Shown: positions 15,427 through 23,089 of the stretch, piece by piece
Position numbering within the stretch: position 1 is the stretch's first letter
Layout: every line of letters begins with the position of its first letter
DNA from: DATBSK01 sp964532485
GTDB taxonomy: Bacteria; Actinomycetota; Acidimicrobiia; IMCC26256; PALSA-555
DNA: 44,997 bases
Direction of reading: 5' to 3'
Assembly (NCBI GenBank): GCA_964532485.1
Contig: CAZHKE010000023.1
Coordinates: 1-44,997 of the forward strand
Notes under the pieces: model-generated
Told to the model about the DNA's origin: nothing
Databases searched by the model: none
Seen by the model: the letters and a program-made list of their open reading frames with translations, nothing else
Program-made: the position numbers and the translations under genes

Positions 15427-17778
15427 GTGCTCGCTGGTCTGCGAGTCGTCGACCTCTCCACCGAGATCGCCGGCCCGTACTGCTCGAAGCTGCTCACCGA
15501 CGCGGGCGCCGACACGGTGAAGGTCGAGCCACCCGGCGGTGACCCCATGCGCGCCGGGTCGTCGGGCGCGCTCTTCGAGTTCCTCCACACGTCTCAGCGC
15601 TCGATCATCGGGACCCCGACCGACGCTCGGGTTCGCGAGCTGCTCGCGTCGGCCGACGTGGTCCTCGAGAGCGGGCCGCCCGGCTCGTTCGACGTGGAGT
15701 CCGTGCATGCCGCGAACCCGACCGCGATCGTGACGTCGATCACGCCGTTCGGGCAGGACGGGCCATGGTGCGACCGGGCCGCGACGGAGTTCACGCTCCA
15801 GGCGTGCTGCGGGTCGACCGGGTCCCGCGGCGTGCCCGAGCGTCCCCCGCTCGCCGCCGGCGGTCGCATCGGCGAATGGGTCGCGGGCACGTACGCCGCG
15901 GTCGCCGCGGTCGCGGCGTGGCGCACCGCGCTCGTGACCGGGCGGGGCGAGCACGTCGACCTCGCACTGCTCGACTCCATGGCGCTCACGATGAACACGT
16001 ACACATCGGTGTTCGCCGAGCTCCTCGGCTGGCCGCCGCTGCGCCGGCCCACTCGCAGCATCGAGATCCCGTCGATCGAGCGCAGCAAGGACGGGTTCGT
16101 CGCGTTCACCACCAACAGCGCGCAGCAGTTCGCCGACTTCCTGGTGCTCGTCGGTCGGCCCGATCTCCATGAGGACAAGGAGCTCTCGAACGCGCTCGTG
16201 CGGTTCAAGCGACGCGACGAGATGTACGACGTCATCCACGCGCACACCGACCGGTTCACGACGGCCGAGCTGCTCGAGCAGGCGGCCGAGCTGCGGATCC
16301 CGAGCGGCCCGGTGGGCAACGGCGCGACCGTCACCGGCTTCGACCACTTCGAGGCCGTCGGCACGTTCGTCGAGAACCCGTCGGGCCGCTTCGTCCAGCC
16401 CCGCGTGCCGTACCGCATCTCCGGACTGGAGCCGCATCCGATGACGCGAGCGCCCGACCTCGACGCCGACGCGGATCGCACCGACTGGTCGTCTCCGCGG
16501 ATCGAGACGACGCGGGCACGAGGCGACCGCGAGCCTGCGCCCGACGAGCTGCCTCTTGCAGGCGTGCGCGTCCTCGACTGCACGGCGTGGTGGGCGGGCC
16601 CCGCGGCGACGCACATGCTCGCGACGCTCGGCGCTGATGTCATCAAGGTCGAATCGGTCACGCGTCCCGACCTCATGCGCTACACGTCGGTGAGACCGCC
16701 CAGCGAGGACCGCTGGTGGGAGTGGGGGCCGCTGTTCCACGGCGCGAACACCAACAAGCGCGCGATCACGCTCGACCTCACGCGACCCGAGGGCCGCGAT
16801 CTGCTCGTCCGGCTCGCCGTCGGCGCCGACGTCCTGCTCGAGAACTTCACGCCCCGCGTCATGGACCAGTTCGGCCTGGGCTGGGAGACGCTGCACGCCG
16901 CGAGCCCGCGCCTCATCATGGTGCGCCTCCCCGCGTACGGGCTGCACGGCCCGTGGCGCGACCGAACTGGCTTCGCGCAGACGATGGAGGGCATCGCCGG
17001 CATGGCCTGGGTCACGGGCTGGCCCGACGGGCCGCCGGTGCTGCCGCGGGGCGCCTGCGACCCGTTGGCCGCGATGCACGCGGTGTTCGCGACGATGCTG
17101 GCGCTGCGCGACCGTGAGGCGAGCGGCGAGGGTCGCCTTGCCGAGGTGACGATGATCGAGGCTGCGCTCAACGCGGCGGCCGAGCAGGTGGTCGAGTACG
17201 GCGCGAGCGGCACCGCGCCGACACGCCACGGCAACAGGGGGCCGATCGCCGCGCCGCAGAACGTCTACGCGTGCGCGGGCGACGAAGAGTGGATCGCGCT
17301 CGCCGTGACCGACGACGACCAGTGGGCGCGTCTGCGGGCGTTGATGGGCAACCCGGACTGGGCGCACGACGACTCGCTCGGCACGGTCGCCGGTCGCCGC
17401 GCTGCCCACGACCGGCTGGACGACGGGCTCGCCCGCTGGTTGGCCGATCGAGATGCCGCCGCGACCGCCGACGAGCTCAGCGAGGCCGGCATTCCGGCCG
17501 GCTACGTGATCGACGCCCGCGACGTCGTGAAGAACCCGCAGCTGCGCCACCGCGGGTACACCGAGGTCGAGGAGCACCCCGTGACGGGCGCGCACCCGAT
17601 CCCGATGGTCCCGTTCCGCTTCCGCACCCGGGCCGACACGGGCTGGCTGCGCCGGCCGTCGCCGACCCTCGGCCAGCACAACGACGAGATCCTCGGTGGC
17701 GAGCTCGGGCTGACCGATGCCGAGCTCGGCGCGCTGCGAGCGTCCGGTCAGATCGGCGAGAGGCCCCTCGGAACATGA
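15427..17778 (+). CDS. Double-domain CaiB/BaiF family III CoA-transferase
   Basis: A 783-residue protein made of two CaiB-like halves, whereas ordinary family members are about 400 residues. The N-half opens LAGLRVVDLSTEIAGPYCSK with LLTDAGADTVKVEPPGGD. It lacks the usual NKRSIxLDL block and has Glu150 (IGEWVAGTYAA) where the catalytic Asp is expected. The C-half (from about residue 374) opens LAGVRVLDCTAWWAGPAATH. It keeps NTNKRAITLDLTRPEGRDLL and Asp545 in RGACDPLAAMHA, the expected aspartyl-CoA nucleophile. The enzyme should move CoA between acids or racemise a 2-methylacyl-CoA, with the C-half probably active. The start is GTG with AAGGAG upstream, and the stop overlaps a duplicated start region leading into the thiolase gene. 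Confidence 0.88.
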   Translation: MLAGLRVVDLSTEIAGPYCSKLLTDAGADTVKVEPPGGDPMRAGSSGALFEFLHTSQRSIIGTPTDARVRELLASADVVLESGPPGSFDVESVHAANPTAIVTSITPFGQDGPWCDRAATEFTLQACCGSTGSRGVPERPPLAAGGRIGEWVAGTYAAVAAVAAWRTALVTGRGEHVDLALLDSMALTMNTYTSVFAELLGWPPLRRPTRSIEIPSIERSKDGFVAFTTNSAQQFADFLVLVGRPDLHEDKELSNALVRFKRRDEMYDVIHAHTDRFTTAELLEQAAELRIPSGPVGNGATVTGFDHFEAVGTFVENPSGRFVQPRVPYRISGLEPHPMTRAPDLDADADRTDWSSPRIETTRARGDREPAPDELPLAGVRVLDCTAWWAGPAATHMLATLGADVIKVESVTRPDLMRYTSVRPPSEDRWWEWGPLFHGANTNKRAITLDLTRPEGRDLLVRLAVGADVLLENFTPRVMDQFGLGWETLHAASPRLIMVRLPAYGLHGPWRDRTGFAQTMEGIAGMAWVTGWPDGPPVLPRGACDPLAAMHAVFATMLALRDREASGEGRLAEVTMIEAALNAAAEQVVEYGASGTAPTRHGNRGPIAAPQNVYACAGDEEWIALAVTDDDQWARLRALMGNPDWAHDDSLGTVAGRRAAHDRLDDGLARWLADRDAAATADELSEAGIPAGYVIDARDVVKNPQLRHRGYTEVEEHPVTGAHPIPMVPFRFRTRADTGWLRRPSPTLGQHNDEILGGELGLTDAELGALRASGQIGERPLGT

Positions 17779-17813
17779 CGACGACACCATGACGACGACA
17801 CCATGACGACGAC
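17775..17813 (+). repeat. 14-base tandem duplication of a translation start
   Basis: ATGACGACGACACC occurs twice (17775-17788 and 17789-17802) and is followed by ATGACGACGAC of the real gene start (17803-17813). Since 14 is not a multiple of three, the first two ATGs each read Met-Thr-Thr-Thr-Pro-stop. Each of their TGA stops overlaps the next ATG as ATGA. The CaiB stop (17776-17778) overlaps the first ATG in the same way. A ribosome could hop by termination-reinitiation through all three to the thiolase. Confidence 0.9.
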
Positions 17814-19026
17814 CGGGCGCGACCTCGGCACGAGGGGCGAGGACTGGGGCTGGGCCACCGAGTACGACGACGTGAGCGGTGCGGTCGCCATCTGTGGTGT
17901 CGGCGAGTCGGAGCACACGAAGGCGTCGGGGCGCACGGTGCCGGAGATCGTCGGGAGCGCCGTCGAGCGGGCCATCGCCGACGCCGGGCTCGAGCCGTCC
18001 GACGTCGACGGGCTGATGCACATCCCGCTCGCCGACCAGTTCGACGTCGCCGCGTTCCACGACCACTTCGGCACGGACCACGACATGTGGGAGTCGCGCT
18101 CGGGCGGCGGCATGCGGTGGGCGGCGACTGCGCCGTACGAGGCGGCCAAGGCCCTGCGGAACGGGGACGCGACGACGATCCTCAACACGTTCGGCGTCGC
18201 GTGGGCGACCCAGCGCTCGAGCATGGTCGGCGGACCGGGCGAGAGCCACGCGCAAGAGCTGTTCAAGCAGAACCTCGAGATCCCCATGGGTTGGTTCCCC
18301 CAGCCGGTCTACTTCGCGACGGTCGCGCGTCGGCACATGCACGACTTCGGCACCACACAGGAAGACCTCGGCGCGGTCGCGGTGACGTGTCGGCGCCACG
18401 CCAACCTCACGCCGGGCGCCGTCATGCACGAGAAGCCGCTGACGATGGAGCAGTACCTCGAGGCACCGACGATCGTGGCGCCGTTCCGCAAGGAGGACTG
18501 CTGCCTCATCTCCGACGGTGGCGGCGCCTACCTCATGACGACCCCCGAGCGAGCTCGTGATCTCGCCAAGCCGGTCGTCGAGGTCGCCGGCGTGGGCCTC
18601 GGCAACTCTTCGACCGGTGTTCACTGGGCGCAGCAGGAGGCGTTCACGTCGACGCCACAGGTGTTCGCCGCGCCCGCCGCGTTCGAGATGGCCGGTCTCG
18701 TGCCCGCCGACGTCGACGTGTACACGTGCTACGACCCGTTCACGATCGTCACGCTCATGCAGATCGAGGACAGCGGGTTCTGCGAGAAGGGCGCGGCCGG
18801 CGAGATGGCGAGCCGCGGCGACCTCGCGTACGACTCGGGCGTTCTCCCGACGAACACGCACGGCGGGTTGCTGTCGCACGCGTACGTCCTCGGCATCGCG
18901 CACGTCGTCGAGGTCGTCCGCCAGCTCCGTGGCGAGGCCGCCGCGCAGGTCCCCGACGCGGAGGTGGGCATCTACGGCGGCTACACCGGACCGCAGGCAT
19001 CCACGCTCATCCTGAGGAGCCCCTGA
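17803..19026 (+). CDS. Ltp2-like thiolase-fold protein (SCP2-thiolase/aldolase group)
   Basis: A 407-residue thiolase-superfamily protein. AICGVGESEHTKASGRTVPE, VERAIADAGLEPSDVDGLMH, CYDPFTIVTLMQIEDSGFCE and TNTHGGLLSHAYVLGIAHVV match the non-thiolytic lipid-transfer-protein branch. The usual N-half nucleophilic cysteine is not visible, while the C-half NxHGG segment is kept. In steroid degraders Ltp2 pairs with a DUF35 protein to perform retro-aldol cleavage of side-chain hydroxyacyl-CoAs, and a DUF35 gene follows here. Only the third ATG of a tandem duplication is in frame. It probably forms a heteromer with the protein at 19159. Confidence 0.88.
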   Translation: MTTTGRDLGTRGEDWGWATEYDDVSGAVAICGVGESEHTKASGRTVPEIVGSAVERAIADAGLEPSDVDGLMHIPLADQFDVAAFHDHFGTDHDMWESRSGGGMRWAATAPYEAAKALRNGDATTILNTFGVAWATQRSSMVGGPGESHAQELFKQNLEIPMGWFPQPVYFATVARRHMHDFGTTQEDLGAVAVTCRRHANLTPGAVMHEKPLTMEQYLEAPTIVAPFRKEDCCLISDGGGAYLMTTPERARDLAKPVVEVAGVGLGNSSTGVHWAQQEAFTSTPQVFAAPAAFEMAGLVPADVDVYTCYDPFTIVTLMQIEDSGFCEKGAAGEMASRGDLAYDSGVLPTNTHGGLLSHAYVLGIAHVVEVVRQLRGEAAAQVPDAEVGIYGGYTGPQASTLILRSP

Positions 19027-19043
19027 TGCGAGGCCGGAGAGCG

Positions 19044-19158
19044 GGCCCCACGGGCCGAGAGCGGGAGTGCCTGAGGTGAGCGACCGCGGCGCAGGTACCC
19101 TGCGCCGCAGCGAGCCGGGGCCCGAGCGGCCCGGCCCCACGGGCCGAGAGCGGGAGTG
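19044..19158. repeat. Direct-repeat element with strong hairpin between thiolase and DUF35 genes
   Basis: A 26-base sequence beginning GGCCCCACGGGCCGAGAGCG appears identically at 19044-19069 and 19133-19158, the second copy ending directly on the DUF35 ATG. Between them lies a perfect 10-bp inverted repeat (19086-19108). The repeat reads Gly-Pro-Thr-Gly-Arg-Glu-Arg-Glu in the same frame in both copies. A GTG in copy 1 opens a 30-codon frame whose TGA (19157-19159) overlaps the DUF35 ATG. It looks like a duplicated start region rather than a spacer. Confidence 0.85.
19086..19108 (+). terminator. Perfect 10-bp hairpin, possible attenuator
   Basis: GCGGCGCAGG (19086-19095) and CCTGCGCCGC (19099-19108) form an uninterrupted 10-bp stem around a 3-base loop (TAC). 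No T tract follows. Inside an operon it could act as an attenuator, an RNA-stability element setting the thiolase:DUF35 ratio, or the core of a small repetitive element. Confidence 0.5.
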
Positions 19159-19599
19159 ATGCAGACCAGGCGCGAGTTCCCCCTCCCCGATCGCTCGTGG
19201 GAGCCGACGGCGGAGTTCTGGGCCGGCGCCGCGCGCGGCGAGCTGCGCATCCCGCGCTGCGACACGTGCGGCCGCCTGCGCTGGTACCCGGAAGAGCAGT
19301 GCCGCCACTGCTCGGGTGAACCCTTCACGTGGGAGACGATGAGCGGCCGCGGCACCCTCTTCTCCTGGGTCGTCGTGACGCACCCGTTCCTCCCGCAGTT
19401 CGGCGACCTCGTCCCGTTCGTGCCCGCGCTGGTCGCGCTCGAGGAGGATTCGTCGGTGCGGATCCCGACCCGGATGATCGACTGCGATCCCGAGGCGCTC
19501 GACTACGACCTGCCCGTCACGGTCGTGTTCCGGCCACTCGTGTTCAAGGATGTGGACGGGTCGGTGGTCGCGCCTCTCTTCGCGCCGGCAGCGGCATGA
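19159..19599 (+). CDS. DUF35 / OB-fold protein with zinc ribbon
   Basis: A protein of about 146 residues. An N-terminal helix (SWEPTAEFWAGAARGELRIP) precedes a rubredoxin-like zinc ribbon, CDTCGRLRWYPEEQCRHC, and then an OB-fold (GRGTLFSWVVVTHPFLPQF). This is the ChsH2/DUF35 architecture. In cholesterol-degrading actinobacteria the DUF35 partner binds acyl-CoA and completes the Ltp2 aldolase or the hydratase. Immediately following an Ltp2-like gene, it is very likely that gene's partner. Either the ATG at 19159 or the GTG at 19156 could start translation. I prefer the ATG, which overlaps the stop of a short upstream frame. The stop overlaps the next gene (ATGA). Confidence 0.88.
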   Translation: MQTRREFPLPDRSWEPTAEFWAGAARGELRIPRCDTCGRLRWYPEEQCRHCSGEPFTWETMSGRGTLFSWVVVTHPFLPQFGDLVPFVPALVALEEDSSVRIPTRMIDCDPEALDYDLPVTVVFRPLVFKDVDGSVVAPLFAPAAA

Positions 19600-19889
19600 G
19601 CGACACCGCGATCCGCGATCCCGCGACGTTCGTCGGCGTCGCACCGCACTGGTACCTCACGAACACCGGTGGACTCGTGCTGAACGGCGTCGTCGCCGCG
19701 GTCACGAAGCGCCGGACCGTGCGGCTGCTGTTCTGGGGCGCGGTGGCGATGCACCTCGGCGAGGCGTTCTACTCGTACCGGGCCGCGCGCCGCGCCGGCT
19801 TCACCGAGTCGGCCCCGCGCTGGGCGCTCCAGACGCTCGCCGTCGGCTTCCCGTCGCTGGTCGCACTCAGGGCGGCTCAACGCGATTGA
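19596..19889 (+). CDS. Small membrane protein, DUF4499/TMEM254-like
   Basis: A 97-residue protein whose ATG overlaps the DUF35 stop by 4 bases. Hydrophobic segments are GGLVLNGVVAAV, LLFWGAVAMHLGEAFYSY and QTLAVGFPSLVAL. The pattern His-x-x-Glu-Ala-x-Tyr, Arg-Arg-x-Gly and Trp-Ala-Leu-Gln-Thr-x-x-x-Gly-Phe-Pro-Ser resembles DUF4499 proteins, whose function is unknown. Strict coupling to the aldolase pair suggests a membrane-linked accessory role. I am confident the gene is real and less sure of the family. Confidence 0.7.
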   Translation: MSDTAIRDPATFVGVAPHWYLTNTGGLVLNGVVAAVTKRRTVRLLFWGAVAMHLGEAFYSYRAARRAGFTESAPRWALQTLAVGFPSLVALRAAQRD

Positions 19890-19914
19890 CGGAGCGGCTC
19901 GGCTCGACGCCGAT

Positions 19915-19940
19915 CTCGTCGCGACCCAGGCGCCGACGAG
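19915..19940. terminator. Possible bidirectional hairpin terminator
   Basis: CTCGTCG (19915-19921) pairs with CGACGAG (19934-19940) across a 12-base loop, in the 77-base gap where the plus-strand thiolase operon meets the minus-strand amidohydrolase operon. No T tract is present, so this is a weak candidate. Confidence 0.3.
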
Positions 19941-19966
19941 CGGTGGCGCAGCACCGGTCTCCGTTC

Positions 19967-20776
19967 TCATCGGGCGAGCTCCGGCCAGAGGCGTAGCGCG
20001 TTCGCGCCGAGGAACCCGTCGCGCGCGTCCTCGTCGAGGCGGCTCGCAGCGTGGCGCGCGAGCTCGGCGAGCTCGGCGTAGGGCCGGTCGTGGGTCTGGG
20101 AGAAGTCGGAGCCCCACAAGATGCGGTCGGATCCGATTCGGGCGGCGAGCTCCGAGAGCCCGTCACGCACATCGCCGTGCTCGGCGAGACGGTCGAGCAC
20201 GATGGTGCTGGCCTTGCAGTGGACCGTGGGGTGCTCGGCGACGGCGTCGAGTGAGTCCGGCACGCCGGCGGAGAAGTCGACGAACGCGCAGTGGTCGAGC
20301 GCGACGGGCACCGGCGGCAGCGACGACACGATCGTCAGGAGCTCTTCGAGCCGATCGGCGAAGAGCGTGACCACGACCGGCAGACCCAGTCGCGCGAGCT
20401 CGTCCCACACCGGACGCGGCTCGACGAGCGGTTGGCCGTCCAACGCCCACCAGCGCACGCCGCGCACGCCGTGCTCGCCGGCGAGACGCCGTACCTCATC
20501 GACGGCGTTCGGCGCACCGAGGTCGAGGCAGGCGACGCTCGTGCATCGGCCCGGGTGCGCGGCCGCGGCGTCGGCGACGTATCGGTTGTCGTGCTGGTAC
20601 GCGCTGACCGCCTGCACCAGCACCGCGCGGTCGACCCGAGCCTCGTCCATGAGCGCGAGGAGCTCTTCGACGGACACCGGGACCTCGCGGAACCACTGGC
20701 CGGCGCCCGGTCGCGGATCGAGCGGGTAGCGCGTCTGGTCGCCGGCCACGACGTGCGTGTGCGTGTCGACGTGCAC
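19967..20776 (-). CDS. Amidohydrolase-2 family metal-dependent hydrolase
   Basis: A protein of about 269 residues starting VHVDTHTHVVAGD, which supplies the metal-binding His-x-His after beta-1. Other family features are VDRAVLVQAVSAYQHDNRYV, VRGVRWWALDGQPLVEPRPV, VALDHCAF for a ligand His, and DRILWGSDFSQTHDRPY with the catalytic Asp. PF04909 members hydrolyse lactones or decarboxylate aromatic acids (2-pyrone-4,6-dicarboxylate lactonase, ACMSD). A lactonase role is plausible in this context. A second in-frame GTG at 20791 is possible. The GTG at 20776 has GGGAGG directly in front but no spacing. It lies 22 bases after the MFS stop, in a three-gene operon. Confidence 0.87.
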   Translation of the reverse strand: MHVDTHTHVVAGDQTRYPLDPRPGAGQWFREVPVSVEELLALMDEARVDRAVLVQAVSAYQHDNRYVADAAAAHPGRCTSVACLDLGAPNAVDEVRRLAGEHGVRGVRWWALDGQPLVEPRPVWDELARLGLPVVVTLFADRLEELLTIVSSLPPVPVALDHCAFVDFSAGVPDSLDAVAEHPTVHCKASTIVLDRLAEHGDVRDGLSELAARIGSDRILWGSDFSQTHDRPYAELAELARHAASRLDEDARDGFLGANALRLWPELAR

Positions 20777-20798
20777 CCTCCCTCGCTGCACCGGCGCG

Positions 20799-22094
20799 TC
20801 AGTCCGCCGATGCGATGGTCGGTGGTGCGTCGAGCACGAGGTCGGGGCCGATCCCGGTCTCGTCCTCGAGCGCCTCATCGAGCGGTCGGTAGCGATCCGT
20901 GCGGACCGCGCCGATCACGACGCCGACGATCAGTGCGCTCGCCGAGGCGACGACCGTCGCGCGCAGACCGATCACGTCGGCGAGGTAGCCCTGGAGCAGC
21001 GCGCCGATCGGAACCCCGGCGAGCAGGCCCATGAGGTAGATCGACATCGTCCGACCTCGATGCACCTCGTCGACACGAGCCTGGATCGACGTGTTGAGCG
21101 CCGTCGCTATCAACAGGTAGGCGACGCCCATCGTGGCCATCGCCGCGAGGCCGACCGAGTATTCGGGCGCGCCGCCGAAGAGCAGCTCGCCGGCCCCGAA
21201 GAGGGCGAGTCCTCCGAGTGCGACCCGTGAGCGGGGGGATCGATCTCCCCAGACCGATACGAGGAACGAGCCGACGATCGCTCCCAGGCCGAAGGCCGAG
21301 ACGAGGAAGCCGTAGCCGCTCTTGCCGACGTGGAACACGTCCTCGGCGAAGGCCGGCGTGAGCTGCACGACGCTGCTCCCGAGGAACGAGACCATCGCGA
21401 TCGTGGCGACCGGCACCAACAAGGCCGAGCGCGCCCGGACGTAGGCCACCGCCTCGCGGAAGTGATCGAGCACGCGCCCGGCGCCTTCGTCGGTCGGCAC
21501 CGGGCGCGGACGGATCATCAGCAGTGCTCCGAGCACGAACACGAACGACACCGCGTTGAGGAAGAACGCGGTGCCCGCGCCCGCGGCTTGGAGCACGATG
21601 CCCGCCAGGGCGGGGCCGAACGCTCGCGCGGCCACGAACTGCATCGAGTTGAGGCGCACCGCGGGAAGCAGCTGGTCGCGCGGGACGAGCTGGGGCACGA
21701 AGGACTGCCAGGCCGAGATGTTGAGGCCCGTCGCGATCCCCGACAGGCAGAGCAGCCCGACGATGATGCCGGGCGTCGCGGCATCGCTGACGTACACGCC
21801 GAACAGTGCGAACGCGACAGTCATCATGGCCGTCTGGGTCCAGAGCAGGATCCTCTTGCGCGCGAAGCGATCGGCGAGCGACCCCGCGAGCGGGCTGACG
21901 AGCAGCGCCGGGAAGAAGGTCATGAACGCGCCGACGCCGAGCCATGCGGTCGACCGCGTCAGCTGGTAGAGCACGTAGGGCGCTGCGATCGACTGCATCC
22001 ACGTGCCGCTGTTGGAGACGAGCGCCGCGAACCAGAAGATCGCGTAGTCGCGATGGCGCAGCACGCCGAAGGCGTACCGTACGCCGCTGCTCAC
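20799..22094 (-). CDS. MFS transporter, EntS/MFS_3-like exporter
   Basis: A protein of about 431 residues with roughly twelve hydrophobic segments. The opening YAFGVLRHRDYAIFWFAALV with SNSGTWMQSIAAPYVLYQLT is the typical start of the MFS_3 (enterobactin-exporter-like) group. SPLAGSLADRFARKRILLWT is the conserved loop 2-3 motif and SGIATGLNISAWQSFVPQLV the central helix. The C-terminal tail after the last helix is acidic (DEALEDETGIG). These are proton-driven exporters of small molecules. The GTG overlaps the stop of the upstream SDR by 4 bases (GTGA), so it is cotranscribed with an SDR and an amidohydrolase and may export a pathway intermediate. Confidence 0.9.
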   Translation of the reverse strand: MSSGVRYAFGVLRHRDYAIFWFAALVSNSGTWMQSIAAPYVLYQLTRSTAWLGVGAFMTFFPALLVSPLAGSLADRFARKRILLWTQTAMMTVAFALFGVYVSDAATPGIIVGLLCLSGIATGLNISAWQSFVPQLVPRDQLLPAVRLNSMQFVAARAFGPALAGIVLQAAGAGTAFFLNAVSFVFVLGALLMIRPRPVPTDEGAGRVLDHFREAVAYVRARSALLVPVATIAMVSFLGSSVVQLTPAFAEDVFHVGKSGYGFLVSAFGLGAIVGSFLVSVWGDRSPRSRVALGGLALFGAGELLFGGAPEYSVGLAAMATMGVAYLLIATALNTSIQARVDEVHRGRTMSIYLMGLLAGVPIGALLQGYLADVIGLRATVVASASALIVGVVIGAVRTDRYRPLDEALEDETGIGPDLVLDAPPTIASAD

Positions 22095-23017
22095 GGTGCG
22101 AAGCCGTCGAGGACACGGTCGAGATCGCCGGCCCCTGCGGGGAGTCCCGACCACCCCGTGTCCGCCATGACGTCGTGCCAGGCGTCTCGCACCGACTCCG
22201 GCGTCATCGGCCGCTCCCACCGATGGCCGTCGTTCACCGCGACGGCAACTCGGCCCACGTACCCGCCGCCGACGGTGAAGCACTCACCCGAGACGTCGCA
22301 GTCCTCGTGGGCCAGCCATGCGGCGACCGGCGCCACGACGTCGAGCGACAGCCACTCGAAGAGCGCGGGCGACGGCGGGATCGGTCCGAACCCGCCGGGC
22401 CGCGTCTTCGCGCACGGTGCGATCACGTTGACGGCGATGCCGTGCGGCGCGCCCTCCTGCGCGAGGGCTCGGGTCAGCCCGACGATCGCCATCTTGGCCG
22501 CCGAGTACCCGGTCATCTGCGGGACCCCCCACAGCCCGGCCCCCGACGACAGGTTGAGCACCCGCCCGTACCCGGCACGTCGCATGGCCGGCCACGCCGC
22601 CCGGGTCACGTGGAAGTGGCCGCCGATCTGGCTCTCCAGCACCGGCCAGAGCAGCTCGTCGTCGTGGTGCTCGAACGGCGAAGAGCGGACGACGCCCGCG
22701 TTGTTGATCAGGACGTCGATCCGCCCGTACGCGCCGAGCGCACACCGCACGATCGCCTGCCCCCCGGCTTCGGTGGCGACGCTGTCGGTGCTGGCGATCG
22801 CCTCACCGCCTGCGCCCACGATCTCGTCGACGACCGTGTGGGCAGGGTTCTGCCCGGGCGCCGCCCCCGTGCCGTCGGTGTCGCTGATCGCCACACCCAG
22901 GTCGTTGACGACGACGGCCGCGCCCCGGCTCGCCAGCAGGAGCGCGTACTCGCGACCCAGGTTCCGCCCGGCCCCGGTGATCACGGCGACGCGGCCGTCC
23001 CACCGAAGCTCCCCCAT
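22091..23017 (-). CDS. SDR, peroxisomal-MFE2/HSD17B4-like hydroxyacyl-CoA dehydrogenase type
   Basis: A 308-residue SDR opening MGELRWDGRVAVITGAGRNL with GREYALLLASRGAAVVVNDL. The VVNDLG stretch and the following long loop with PAHTVVDEIVGAGG are characteristic of the multifunctional-enzyme-2/HSD17B4 dehydrogenase branch. LINNAGVVRSS, NLSSGAGL and TGYSAAKMAI complete the catalytic set. A C-terminal extension (MTPESVRDAWHDVMADTGW) is present, as often in this group. It probably oxidises a 3-hydroxyacyl-CoA. A TAGATT box ends 7 bases before the ATG with no Shine-Dalgarno, indicating a leaderless mRNA that leads the MFS and amidohydrolase genes. Confidence 0.88.
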   Translation of the reverse strand: MGELRWDGRVAVITGAGRNLGREYALLLASRGAAVVVNDLGVAISDTDGTGAAPGQNPAHTVVDEIVGAGGEAIASTDSVATEAGGQAIVRCALGAYGRIDVLINNAGVVRSSPFEHHDDELLWPVLESQIGGHFHVTRAAWPAMRRAGYGRVLNLSSGAGLWGVPQMTGYSAAKMAIVGLTRALAQEGAPHGIAVNVIAPCAKTRPGGFGPIPPSPALFEWLSLDVVAPVAAWLAHEDCDVSGECFTVGGGYVGRVAVAVNDGHRWERPMTPESVRDAWHDVMADTGWSGLPAGAGDLDRVLDGFAP

Positions 23018-23024
23018 CCGGCGG

Positions 23025-23030
23025 AATCTA
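23025..23030 (-). promoter_or_regulatory. -10 box TAGATT, leaderless promoter of the 22091 SDR operon
   Basis: On the minus strand TAGATT is followed by exactly 7 bases (CCGCCGG) and then ATG. The predicted first transcribed base is the start codon or its neighbour. Just upstream, at 23032-23045, lies an imperfect KstR-like sequence (6 of 8 defined positions), too weak to call. Confidence 0.5.
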
Positions 23031-23089
23031 CTGGAACGCGCTTTTCGTCCCCTCGCTCTCGGTGCGTGCGGAGAGCGCGGCGTGCTCGC

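Noticed and set aside
19067..19159. Thirty-codon frame before DUF35 as a real protein gene
   Set aside because: Composition looks like a by-product of the repeat and hairpin. More likely a coupling device than a functional peptide, so not listed as a CDS.
14842..19644. Very long open frame on the minus strand opposite the CaiB/thiolase genes
   Set aside because: Arg/His/Pro/Ala-rich composition with no recognisable domain. It is the antisense shadow of well-supported plus-strand genes in GC-rich DNA. Only its extreme end overlaps the real Gfo/Idh region.
23032..23045. Possible third KstR operator upstream of the 22091 SDR
   Set aside because: Only 6 of 8 defined positions match (GCT for GTT and a wrong last base). 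Noted as suggestive but not called.
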